Source of the DNA: CAILHX01 sp046155285
Lineage (GTDB): Bacteria; Pseudomonadota; Gammaproteobacteria; Burkholderiales; Methylophilaceae
Direction: 5' to 3'
DNA: 12,631 nucleotides
Assembly: GCA_046155285.1 (NCBI GenBank)
Contig: JBJXEA010000019.1
Span: 1 to 12,631 of the forward strand
Numbering within the stretch: the stretch's first letter is position 1; every line of letters starts with the position of its first letter. Under the pieces are notes generated by a model. It saw only the letters and a list, made by a program, of their open reading frames with translations. It had not been told where the DNA came from and did no database searches. This document shows, in pieces, positions 1 through 8,406 of the stretch. The position numbers and the translations under genes were made by a program.

Positions 1-1
1 T

Positions 2-226
2 GGAATCCTGATCCCCGACACTGCGACCGAGAAGCCGATCTTCGGCAAGATCGTTGCGGTCGGCAAGGGCAAGATTCTGGAAAACGGCACTGTCCGCCCG
101 CTCGATGTCAAAGTCGGCGACCGGATCCTCTTCGGCAAGTACAGCGGTACTGAAGTAAAGATGGATGGCGATGAGCTCGTCGTCATGCGCGAAGAAGACG
201 TTATGGCCGTGATCGACGGCAAATAA
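2..226 (+). CDS. groES: GroES co-chaperonin, 3' part (partial)
   Basis: The window opens inside this gene; 74 sense codons and a TAA remain, about the last three quarters of the usual ~96-residue protein. The readable end contains IPDTATEKP, the GKIVAVGKGK strand, VGDRILFGKYSGTEV and the final VMREEDVMAVIDGK, all typical of the GroES beta-barrel. GroES is the heptameric lid that closes the GroEL cavity during ATP-driven folding in the cytoplasm. The piece seen would include the roof region but not the start of the mobile loop, which lies upstream of the window. The gene ends 47 bp before groEL on the same strand, the normal groESL operon. The promoter lies outside the window. Confidence 0.97.
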   Translation, partial: GILIPDTATEKPIFGKIVAVGKGKILENGTVRPLDVKVGDRILFGKYSGTEVKMDGDELVVMREEDVMAVIDGK

Positions 227-273
227 GCCGCATCGTTTACGCATCAACCCCAATTTAGTCGAGGATTAGTTTT

Positions 274-1917
<1,644 letters not shown>

Positions 1918-1970
1918 ATCTGTTCTTCATCGCATCAGCAATGAAGTCAGATTAACTTTGGCCACTCACA

Positions 1971-2003
1971 AAAAAGCCCCGCCAATTTGGCGGGGTTTTT
2001 TTT
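1971..2003 (+). terminator. Intrinsic terminator of groESL
   Basis: A 7-bp perfect stem CCCCGCC/GGCGGGG (1977-1983 with 1989-1995, 5-base loop AATTT) is followed by eight T (1996-2003) and preceded by a run of A. It lies about 55 bp after the groEL stop. The flanking A-run means it could also act on transcription arriving from the minus-strand block to its right, so it may be bidirectional. Confidence 0.93.
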
Positions 2004-2093
2004 CCGCTGGAGCGAATTATTGGGGTTGTTGATTCATACTCACTGCATTTAGCACTGACTGCCTCTACATCTTGTAGTGATAAAAACTGGATG

Positions 2094-2795
2094 TCAAAGA
2101 TCGGTTATTTTTACATTCTTTTTATCTTTCTTGGACGCACGCCAAATCTCAATACGATATTGCTGAATAGGAACGATTGGCTTTGGATGCGATGGTCGAC
2201 TAGGTCGATTTTTATCTTTGCTTGGAATCCCATCCTCCTCTTCTAATGACTCATAAGGAAGTGGGATTTGCTGTGGAAATCTTGGTGCGCTTTCAAGTGA
2301 GGACTTAAGTAGCGTCATGAACTCTGGAGATGACGAGGCTTCATCACCAATTAATAATTCCGCCTCTTGCATTGCTTGCTCAGAGGTCATTTCTCTTCTC
2401 TGAACCTTATCGAATAATCTTTGTAGTTGCGACAGTGCGCCACCACGCTTTCTGACTTTCGTATTAAGGGGATCATTACCAAATGGGAGAGTTGCATTTG
2501 CAACTAGTGCATCACTCACGGAAATAACTTGGTTTCTTATCGTCTGAAGACCAGAAATAAAAGAACCATAGTTTCCAATGCCTAGGTATAGCGCTCCTAG
2601 CACCGCAGCTATTCTTCCCGCCCCCTTAACTGAACCCTCTTCAACCTCAAGTTAGATTGAGTAGTCTGGAAGTATTAGGGTTTGTTCAACACGACTATCC
2701 CATGCATCGAAAAGATTAGTCGAATAACGCTTAAATTCATCCCGAGGCAGGCTCGGTACATTTATAAGGAAATCGGTTGCCCCGATATCGATCAT
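2094..2795 (-). pseudogene. Unrecognised gene split by an in-frame TAA
   Basis: Reading leftward from an ATG at 2795-2793 with a good Shine-Dalgarno (GGAAAGG, 6 bases before), 47 codons run to a TAA at 2654-2652. The same frame then stays open without interruption to 2094. Together the two parts give 232 sense codons. The part after the stop begins LEVEEGSVKG and leads into a hydrophobic segment (IAAVLGALYLGIGNYGSF, about residues 62-79 of the joined frame). A charged, probably helical middle (LQRLFDKVQRREMTSEQAMQ) and a proline/lysine-rich tail follow. Taken alone, the downstream part could start only at a GTG (2603-2601) just before the hydrophobic stretch. A 232-codon protein broken by one nonsense codon explains the good start and SD, the shared frame and the absence of a start after the TAA. 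I do not recognise the family. Two separate small genes or a sequencing error are alternatives. Confidence 0.6.
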
Positions 2796-2881
2796 CCTTT
2801 ACCTTTCCGCAACTAGGTAGCTATGTCTCAATTGTAGCTGAGAGTGACCATTGAGGGGGAATGAACGATTGCTGTTGACCG

Positions 2882-3196
2882 TTAAGCGACCGCCAACATT
2901 AAATGCCCTACTGGCGACGCTGCTAACTTTATCCTAACCTCAATGTCGTAACCCAGTCGATTCAGGCAATCCATCAATTTACGCTCAGAAACATTGGAAA
3001 AATCGCCACGAAAAAGGGCTGATACCTTGGGCTGGGTAAGCCCCATGCGGCTTGCGGCTTGCTCTTGTGACAAACCGAGTTGACGCACGGCTTTGATAAT
3101 CTCAATCACAAGGCCGGATTTGATTTTTAGCTTGTCCGCATCGGGCAAGCCAATATCGTCAAACACGTTGCCGGAACTCATCTCAATTTCATCCAT
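2882..3196 (-). CDS. HTH (XRE-type) antitoxin of a HigB-like toxin
   Basis: This 104-residue protein has a Cro/C1-type helix-turn-helix: LGLSQEQAASRMGLTQPKVS at about residues 40-59, followed by ALFRGDFSNVSERKLMDCLNRLGYDIEVRIKLA. That layout is typical of HigA-like antitoxins paired with Gp49-type toxins. It should bind and neutralise the toxin and repress its own operon. Its start lies 8 bases inside the toxin gene (ATG at 3196-3194, toxin stop 3191-3189), so the two are translationally coupled. A strong AAAGGAGAT Shine-Dalgarno lies just upstream (complement of 3202-3210), much better than anything before the toxin start. The order is toxin first, antitoxin second, as in higBA. The N-terminal 15 residues are acidic. 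Confidence 0.88.
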   Translation of the reverse strand: MDEIEMSSGNVFDDIGLPDADKLKIKSGLVIEIIKAVRQLGLSQEQAASRMGLTQPKVSALFRGDFSNVSERKLMDCLNRLGYDIEVRIKLAASPVGHLMLAVA

Positions 3197-3560
3197 GATT
3201 TATCTCCTTTGCATATTGTTCCGCGATTCTCAAACGTTCACGAATGATGTCCATGTCCAGCTTGGGCGTTGCAATGCCGCTTTTGCTCTTTTTGTGAAAT
3301 ACGTGCAACACAAACACTGCCTGCTTGAATTTAACCGTATAAACCGCTCGGTAAGTGCCGCTCTGATCATCCTCGACAACTTCCAGCACACCCGCACCAC
3401 CAAAGCCTTTCAGCACTTTTGCAGCGTTATGCTGTTCGCCGTGCTGGGCAAAATCGAGCGCATGCCCAAAGAATTTGCGCACCCGCATAGGCAAGCCCAT
3501 CAAGTCTTTCTTGCTACTCCCTACCCATACAAGTAATTTTTCTGGTTGAAGGTTTGTCAT
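3189..3560 (-). CDS. RelE/HigB-superfamily (phage Gp49-like) toxin
   Basis: This 123-residue protein carries the Gp49-like pattern: LLVWVGSSKKDLMGLPMRVR at the start, FFGHALDFAQHGEQHNAAKVLKGFGGAGVLEVVEDD in the middle, then TYRAVYTVKFKQAVFVLHVFHKKSKSGI with the conserved lysines, and an IIRERLRIAEQYAKE tail. Members of this superfamily are mostly ribosome-dependent mRNA endonucleases. I chose the start at MTNLQPEKLLVWVG because family members begin a few residues before the (V/I)WVGSSKKDL segment. The frame extends to an ATG at 3620, but that would place the promoter/operator inside the gene. No Shine-Dalgarno precedes the chosen ATG. Partner antitoxin overlaps its 3' end. The locus is a plausible mobile addition between groEL and uvrD. 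Confidence 0.86.
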   Translation of the reverse strand: MTNLQPEKLLVWVGSSKKDLMGLPMRVRKFFGHALDFAQHGEQHNAAKVLKGFGGAGVLEVVEDDQSGTYRAVYTVKFKQAVFVLHVFHKKSKSGIATPKLDMDIIRERLRIAEQYAKEINHG

Positions 3561-3562
3561 GG

Positions 3563-3595
3563 AGTATAAATATACCAGAAATGGAATAAATTGGC
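3563..3595 (-). promoter_or_regulatory. Probable toxin-antitoxin promoter with palindromic operator
   Basis: Immediately before the toxin ATG the minus strand reads GGTATATTTATACTCC. It holds the inverted repeat GTATA-TT-TATAC and two possible -10 hexamers, TATATT (3574-3569) and TATACT (3568-3563). Only the first leaves the start codon downstream of the transcription start, by about 2 bases. A weak -35 match (ATGCCA) lies 17 bp upstream of TATATT. A short palindrome over the -10 is what an autorepressing HTH antitoxin would use. This placement is inferred. Confidence 0.45.
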
Positions 3596-3606
3596 ATGAG
3601 ACATTT

Positions 3607-3636
3607 TTGGCGCAAAACAAAACTTCAGCCTATACT
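3607..3636 (+). promoter_or_regulatory. Sigma-70-type promoter of the structured RNA unit
   Basis: TTGGCG (3607-3612) and TATACT (3631-3636) are separated by 18 bp, with an A-rich spacer. Transcription should begin near 3643. The promoter diverges from the toxin-antitoxin promoter and feeds the hairpin-rich stretch that ends at the terminator near 3838. No GacA-type box (TGTAAG..CTTACA) is visible upstream. Confidence 0.6.
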
Positions 3637-3766
3637 CGCCCCACCTTGGTCACTGCGGGAAATCGCAGGCAAAAAAATCCCCGGTTTTAAGGGGAATAAA
3701 AACCGGGGAGAAAAATGCCCTACTGTGCAGTAAGGCACCCGCTAAGGGAGGAAAGCGGGTGGTGAA

Positions 3767-3847
3767 ATGAATCACCTGCCCATGAGACTGGCGGAGATAA
3801 AACAAGTTCCAATATCAGTAGCAAAACACACTAAAATGCGTGGCTAA
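3767..3847 (+). CDS. Possible 26-residue small ORF within the RNA unit
   Basis: An ATG at 3767 opens a 26-codon frame (MNHLPMRLAEIKQVPISVAK, then HTKMRG) that ends with TAA at 3845-3847, inside the loop of the terminator hairpin. GGTGG (3759-3763 region) lies a few bases upstream, and the GGAGG of the H4 loop (3747-3751) lies about 15 bases upstream. The peptide is basic and has no recognisable motif. A frame this short is easily expected by chance; it is recorded because it fits exactly between the hairpins and the terminator, so a small protein or leader peptide is the main alternative to a purely non-coding RNA. Confidence 0.2.
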   Translation: MNHLPMRLAEIKQVPISVAKHTKMRG

Positions 3848-3862
3848 GCCCACGCTTTTTTT
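3838..3862 (+). terminator. Intrinsic terminator of the RNA unit
   Basis: Stem GCGTGG/CCACGC (3838-3843 with 3850-3855) with a 6-base loop CTAAGC is followed by seven T (3856-3862). No other + strand gene lies upstream for over 1.8 kb, so it most simply ends the transcript started near 3643. It also isolates uvrD from that transcript. Confidence 0.82.
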
Positions 3863-3908
3863 ATGTACATTTTTTATTGGCAGATTGAGCAAACAGCCAC
3901 CACCGTTC

Positions 3909-4019
3909 CTCCCCTCCTTTTTAAGGAGGGGTCGCCGCGCAGTGGCGGGGGTGGTTTCGGAGCGTCAAATAAAAACCACCCCGGCGCGTTGCGCCACCCC
4001 TCCTTGAAAAGGAGGGGAG
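3909..4019. repeat. Nested palindromic repeat element (REP/MITE-like)
   Basis: The 24-base ends (3909-3932 and 3996-4019) are inverted copies with one mismatch, and each is itself a hairpin: CCCCTCCTT/AAGGAGGGG. Inside, 3948-3957 and 3973-3982 (GGGGTGGTTT/AAACCACCCC) form a second inverted pair. Between the outer and inner pairs sit small hairpins, CGCC/GGCG and GGCGC/GCGCC. The whole can fold as a long stem or as a clover-like set of hairpins. There is no room for a transposase, so it would have to move in trans. Similar CCCCTCC-type intergenic palindromes recur in many proteobacterial genomes; that is recollection, not a search. It ends 27 bp before the uvrD start. Confidence 0.8.
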
Positions 4020-4046
4020 TTAAAACTAAGTGCAAACCCTTAACTC

Positions 4047-6155
4047 ATGTCAGACATCCTCGCAGGCCTCAACGATAAACAACTCCAAGCTGTAACCCTG
4101 CCACGCACTTCCGCGCTGATTCTCGCCGGCGCTGGTAGCGGCAAGACGCGGGTATTGACCACGCGTATCGCTTGGCTGATTCAAAACGGTCACGTTTCGC
4201 CCAATGGGGTGCTGGGCGTGACTTTTACCAACAAGGCCGCCAAGGAAATGTTAACGCGGCTGTCCAGCATGTTGCCCATCAACACGCGCGGCATGTGGCT
4301 GGGGACTTTTCATGGCTTGTGCAATCGGTTTTTGCGGGCGCATCACCATGAGGCGCGGCTGCCTGCCTCATTTCAGATTTTGGATATTGCGGATCAGCTT
4401 TCCGTCATCAAACGCCTGATGCGGCAGATGAATGTGGACGACGAGAAGTATCCGCCCAAGCAGGTGCAAAATTACATCAACGGCGCTAAGGACGAGGGTT
4501 TTCGGGCTTCCGGCATGGATGCTTACGATAAACATTCGGAGAAATTGCGCGAGATTTTTGAGGAGTACGATAAGCAATGTCAGCGCGAAGGCGTGGCGGA
4601 TTTTGCCGAGCTTTTGCTACGTTGCTTTGAGACTTTGGCGCGTGAACCCGCCCTGCGTAGTCATTATCAAGAGCGCTTTCGCTACATTCTGGTGGACGAG
4701 TTTCAGGACACTAACCGACTGCAATATCAATGGCTGAAGCTGTTGGCAGGCAGCCAGAATGCGGTGTTTGCGGTGGGTGACGACGACCAGTCCATCTACT
4801 CTTTCCGTGGCGCACGGGTCGGCAATATGCAGGATTTCCAGCACGATTTTGACGTGAAGGAAGTCATCAAACTGGAGCAGAATTACCGCTCGCACAGCAA
4901 CATTCTCAACGCCGCTAACGCCATCATCGCGCAGAATAAAAACCGTCTGGGCAAGAATCTATGGACTGCGGCGGGTGATGGCGAGCTGATACGCTTGTTC
5001 GATGCCTACAACGACACTGACGAGGCGGGATTCATCGTGGACGAGGTGGAAGCGCTGCAAAAAGAAGGCGTGGAGTTACAGGAAATCGCGCTGCTTTACC
5101 GTTCCAACGCGCAATCGCGGATTTTGGAACATGCGCTGTTCTCCGCCGCGCTGCCGTATCGTGTTTACGGCGGTTTGCGCTTTTTTGAACGCGCCGAAAT
5201 CAAGCATTCTTTGGCGTATTTGCGGCTGGTGAGCAATCCTGACGATGACGTTTCTTTGCTGCGCGTGATTAACTTTCCCGCCCGTGGCATTGGTGCGCGG
5301 GGTTTGGAACAGTTGCAGGAAGTGGCGCGTGGCCAAAACACAACCTTATGGCAGGCGGCCTTGCAACAAGTCGGCAAAATCGCGGGTTTTGTGGCGCTCA
5401 TCAAAACCCTGCAAGAGCAATGCCAAGGCTTGAAGCTGCCGGAAATGATGGACGTGGTGACCAGTATGAGCGGCCTGCGCGCCCATTATCAAAGCGAAAA
5501 AGAAGGCGAGGATCGCATCGCCAACTTGGACGAACTGGTGAACGCGGCGGTGACTTTTGTGCAGGAGCGCGACGAAAACACGCTGACAGACTTCCTCACT
5601 TTCGCCAGTCTGGAAGCCGGTGAGCATCAAGCCGACCCCGGACGCGACGCGCTGCAATTGATGACGGTCCACGCCGCCAAAGGCTTGGAATTCCACACCG
5701 TGTTCATCAGCGGTTTGGAAGAAGGCCTGTGCCCGCACGAACAAAGCATGAGCGACGCGAACGGCTTGGAAGAAGAACGGCGTTTGATGTACGTCGCCGT
5801 GACCCGCGCCAGACGGCGTTTGTACTTCAGTCACGCGCAAAGCCGCATGCTGCACGGCCAAGTGCGCTACAACATTCCCTCGCGCTTTTTGGATGAGATT
5901 CCCGAAGCCTTGTTGAAGCGGCTCAACACCAAAGCCACGCCTAAATACGTAGAATCCGCTTGGCACGAACCCGTTACGCAGCGCCAGCAACAAGACACCG
6001 CTTGGCGCATAGGTCAAAATGTGAGCCATGCCAAGTTTGGTGCTGGTGTAATTTTGGCGTATGAGGGTGGAGCGGATGCTAGGGTTCAGGTGAGTTTCAG
6101 GGATAATGGAATTAAGTGGTTGGCGCTGGAGTATGCCAAGCTGGAGGCGGCGTAG
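4047..6155 (+). CDS. uvrD: UvrD/Rep-family DNA helicase (DNA helicase II)
   Basis: Complete 702-residue superfamily 1A 3'-5' helicase (E. coli UvrD has 720). It unwinds DNA in nucleotide excision repair and mismatch repair and strips RecA from DNA. Motifs in order: Q-motif region LNDKQLQAV (8-16); Walker A GAGSGKT (28-34); Ia TFTNKAAKEM; Walker B LVDEFQDT (215-222); III VGDDDQSIYSFRGA (243-256); IV EQNYRSH; V VHAAKGLEFHTVF (541-553); VI EERRLMYVAVTRARRRL (576-592). The C-terminal ~50 residues (GQNVSHAKFGAGVILAYEG...) form the Tudor-like domain that UvrD/PcrA use to bind RNA polymerase, which favours UvrD over Rep. No Shine-Dalgarno is evident before the ATG. The 27 bp upstream are followed directly by the palindromic repeat, so its promoter is either within or beyond that element. 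The next gene starts 46 bp downstream on the same strand. Confidence 0.95.
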   Translation: MSDILAGLNDKQLQAVTLPRTSALILAGAGSGKTRVLTTRIAWLIQNGHVSPNGVLGVTFTNKAAKEMLTRLSSMLPINTRGMWLGTFHGLCNRFLRAHHHEARLPASFQILDIADQLSVIKRLMRQMNVDDEKYPPKQVQNYINGAKDEGFRASGMDAYDKHSEKLREIFEEYDKQCQREGVADFAELLLRCFETLAREPALRSHYQERFRYILVDEFQDTNRLQYQWLKLLAGSQNAVFAVGDDDQSIYSFRGARVGNMQDFQHDFDVKEVIKLEQNYRSHSNILNAANAIIAQNKNRLGKNLWTAAGDGELIRLFDAYNDTDEAGFIVDEVEALQKEGVELQEIALLYRSNAQSRILEHALFSAALPYRVYGGLRFFERAEIKHSLAYLRLVSNPDDDVSLLRVINFPARGIGARGLEQLQEVARGQNTTLWQAALQQVGKIAGFVALIKTLQEQCQGLKLPEMMDVVTSMSGLRAHYQSEKEGEDRIANLDELVNAAVTFVQERDENTLTDFLTFASLEAGEHQADPGRDALQLMTVHAAKGLEFHTVFISGLEEGLCPHEQSMSDANGLEEERRLMYVAVTRARRRLYFSHAQSRMLHGQVRYNIPSRFLDEIPEALLKRLNTKATPKYVESAWHEPVTQRQQQDTAWRIGQNVSHAKFGAGVILAYEGGADARVQVSFRDNGIKWLALEYAKLEAA

Positions 6156-6201
6156 TTTTTCTATCGTGCGCCTCTAAATACTTAAGAAATAAGCGATATC
6201 A

Positions 6202-8406
6202 ATGAACCTACAAGCACAATTGCAAAAGGGACTAACAGCCCATCAACAAGGCAACCTTAAAGAGGCGGAGAGCGCCTATCAAGCGGTATTAAAAAAAGCC
6301 CCTAGTAACTTTGATGCGCACCATTTGCTTGGCGTACTACGCGGACAACAACAACAATTTAGCCTATCCATTGTGCTGCTACGACGTGCTATCAAAATCA
6401 ACCCACGGCACGCTGGAGCCTATGCCAACCTGGGGAATGCACAACTTGAGTCTGGGTTATTTGAGGATGCCCTTGCTAGCTATGATCGCTCACTCAACTT
6501 AACGCCCAACAATCCAGACACGCTATTTAACCGAGGCATAGCTCTGAAAAACTTGCAGCGCAACGATGAGGCGCTTGCCAGCTATAACCGCGTGCTGGCT
6601 ATTACACAAACCCACACCGATGCGCTTCTCAATCGCGGGAACGTCCTGCAAGAAATGGGGCAAGATCAAGATGCACTAGCTAGCTATGAAGCGGCGTTTG
6701 CCAGCCAACCCAACTCTGTAAACGCTGTTGTCAACTATTGTCAATTACAGCGCAAACTGGGCAATTTTACTGCTGCAATCCAAGCCGCCAAGATAGCGCT
6801 CACCATAGAAGACAGTCTCGTCACCAGATCTTTGTTTTTTGATGCTGCCAAAGGGTTGCACCTCGATAAAGACTTGGGCGATAGCATTACTCCTCTGCTT
6901 GTACGCGCCATGTCCGAGCCTTGGGGGCCTCCACACGAGTTGGCCAAGACGATGATAGGTTTAATTTGGCAAGACGACACCATTGCGCCTTGCATAGCTC
7001 GCGCCATTCAGTCATGGCCGGAAAAGCCATCTTTGGAAATGTTGTTTTCAGAAGAAGAGCTACTGACGGTTGCCAGACATCAACCTTTGCGCTGCTTATT
7101 AGAAAACGCGGCATCCTGTGATATTGGCTTGGAAAAATTTCTCACGCTTACTCGTCATGTGCTATTGCAGCAGGCCGTATCAGTTGACCATATGCAAGCC
7201 AGTGATCCTGATGTGTTGAATTTTCATTGCGCTTTGGCTAGACAATGCTTCATTAACGAATACATATTTTATTGTGACAAAACTGAGCTTCAATGCGCTA
7301 ATGCGCTAAAAGTTAAGATCGAGTCTGCCTTGATTATGACAGCCCCGGTCTCACCGTTGTGGATTGCTGCCGTTGCCAGCTATTTCCCCTTGCACGCATT
7401 GGCTAATGCAATCAAGTTATGCGATACCACTTGGGCATCCCCGGTACAAAATCTATTACAACAACAAATTGAAGAACCCCTGCAAGAGCTTTCATACGCC
7501 GACCTCGTGACGCGCTTAACCCTAGTTAATGACAGCGTTTCGCAATTGGTGCAGCAACAATATGAAGAGAACCCTTACCCGCGGTGGGTCAAATATGCGG
7601 CGCAGCGAGCCAAAACTCCGCTGGCTAATTATTTGCACGAAATGTTTCCACGAGCAGGCCTTAATCTCACCAGAGACAATACGCAGATTGACTATCTGGT
7701 TGCAGGGTGTGGCACTGGGCACCAAGTGATTGATGTCGCACAGAGTTTTTATGCTTCAAGAATAGTAGCGGTTGATTTGAGCCTAAAAAGCCTTTGTTAC
7801 GCCACTAGAAAAACCAAAGAACTCTCCATCACCAGTATCGAATACGCCCAAGCAGACATCATGGAGCTTGCTTCTACTGGCTGGACATTTGATGTCATTG
7901 AATCAGTCGGGGTTTTGCACCACATGGCCGACCCACTTGCGGGGTGGCGTGTTCTCACGTCAATGCTGCGCCCTGGTGGTTTTATGAAACTGGGATTTTA
8001 TAGTGAGACGGCTCGTAGAAATTTGAATCTGCGAAAAGAAGGAATCTCTAGTACTGAAGATATTCGAGAGCTAAGACAAGCGCTGATGCTGAATGCTACC
8101 GACAAGCAGTACGCGGATATCATTGCTATGCGCGATTTTTATGGTGCTAGTGAGTGTCGTGATCTGCTGTTTCACGTACGGGAACACCGTTTCAACTTGA
8201 TTCAGATCAAAGAAATACTTGCTGAACTAGGGCTGACGCTGTGTGGATTTCAACTTTCAGCTCAGTACATCAAACAATATCAAGTGCGCTTCCCAGAAGA
8301 CGCGTCAAGGAACAATCTGGACTTTTGGAATATCTTTGAACAAGAGAACCCTTACACTTTTATTGGTATGTACCAGTTTTGGGTACAAAAAACGGAGTTT
8401 TGTTAA
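6202..8406 (+). CDS. TPR-repeat protein fused to SAM-dependent methyltransferase
   Basis: This 734-residue soluble protein has two recognisable parts. Residues ~1-200 are tetratricopeptide repeats (repeated A-[YL]-x-N-[LR]-G-x-x-L / A-x-A-x-Y patterns such as YANLGNAQLESG and LNRGNVLQEMGQ), a protein-docking scaffold. A helical linker of unclear function follows (~200-445). The methyltransferase begins with YEENPYPRW (454-462), a motif seen in this TPR-methyltransferase class. It continues with the SAM loop AGCGTG (501-506), the ribose-binding acidic strand VAVDLS, VLHHMADP and LRPGGFMKLGFY. The C-terminus (FEQENPYTFIGMYQFWVQK) is also typical. The methylated substrate cannot be read from sequence. 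Such proteins often lie in surface-polysaccharide or flagellin-modification regions, and this one is convergent with flagellin, 29 bp away. There is no clear SD. It may share a transcript with uvrD, 46 bp upstream, but composition is visibly AT-richer than uvrD. Confidence 0.85.
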   Translation: MNLQAQLQKGLTAHQQGNLKEAESAYQAVLKKAPSNFDAHHLLGVLRGQQQQFSLSIVLLRRAIKINPRHAGAYANLGNAQLESGLFEDALASYDRSLNLTPNNPDTLFNRGIALKNLQRNDEALASYNRVLAITQTHTDALLNRGNVLQEMGQDQDALASYEAAFASQPNSVNAVVNYCQLQRKLGNFTAAIQAAKIALTIEDSLVTRSLFFDAAKGLHLDKDLGDSITPLLVRAMSEPWGPPHELAKTMIGLIWQDDTIAPCIARAIQSWPEKPSLEMLFSEEELLTVARHQPLRCLLENAASCDIGLEKFLTLTRHVLLQQAVSVDHMQASDPDVLNFHCALARQCFINEYIFYCDKTELQCANALKVKIESALIMTAPVSPLWIAAVASYFPLHALANAIKLCDTTWASPVQNLLQQQIEEPLQELSYADLVTRLTLVNDSVSQLVQQQYEENPYPRWVKYAAQRAKTPLANYLHEMFPRAGLNLTRDNTQIDYLVAGCGTGHQVIDVAQSFYASRIVAVDLSLKSLCYATRKTKELSITSIEYAQADIMELASTGWTFDVIESVGVLHHMADPLAGWRVLTSMLRPGGFMKLGFYSETARRNLNLRKEGISSTEDIRELRQALMLNATDKQYADIIAMRDFYGASECRDLLFHVREHRFNLIQIKEILAELGLTLCGFQLSAQYIKQYQVRFPEDASRNNLDFWNIFEQENPYTFIGMYQFWVQKTEFC

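Larger units (their letters stand above)
3643..3862 (+). ncRNA. Candidate CsrB/RsmZ-like regulatory RNA (GGA-loop hairpins)
   Basis: About 220 bases lie between a good promoter and an intrinsic terminator and contain only a 26-codon ORF. The RNA would fold into consecutive hairpins. H1: CTGCG/CGCAG (3653-3657, 3664-3668), loop GGAAAT. H2: CCCCGGTTTT/AAAACCGGGG (3679-3688, 3699-3708), loop AAGGGGAATA. H3: an imperfect stem 3716-3737 without a GGA. H4: CACCCGCT/AGCGGGTG (3736-3743, 3754-3761), loop AAGGGAGGAA with two GGA. A further GGA is at 3793-3795 outside any strong stem. GGA in hairpin loops is the binding signal of CsrA/RsmA, and RNAs of the CsrB/RsmZ type sequester that repressor by carrying several. 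I match no named RNA family; 6S, tmRNA and RNase P signatures are absent. H2 also resembles a minus-strand terminator because T7 follows it on that strand. The start site is estimated. Confidence 0.5.

Noticed and set aside
2040..2085. CTACA/TGTAG hairpin between the groEL terminator and the split gene
   Set aside because: Only five base pairs with a three-base loop and no T-run in either direction.
3093..3536. 147-codon + strand ORF opposite the toxin-antitoxin genes
   Set aside because: It lies antisense to two genes with clear family motifs, overlap and ribosome site.
3643..3862. 6S RNA, tmRNA, RNase P RNA, SRP RNA or a riboswitch
   Set aside because: No long central-bubble hairpin with paired ends, no tag peptide ORF, none of the conserved RNase P or SRP loops, and the unit ends in its own terminator before the next gene.
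3863..4078. 71-codon + strand ORF across the palindromic element
   Set aside because: It is produced by the inverted repeat and overlaps the uvrD start; its peptide is mirror-like (PPLLFKEGSPRSGGGGF then HPSLKRRG).
4368..6029. Antisense and out-of-frame ORFs (up to 227 codons) inside uvrD
   Set aside because: uvrD motifs are continuous throughout; these frames read like reverse translations with no recognisable domain.
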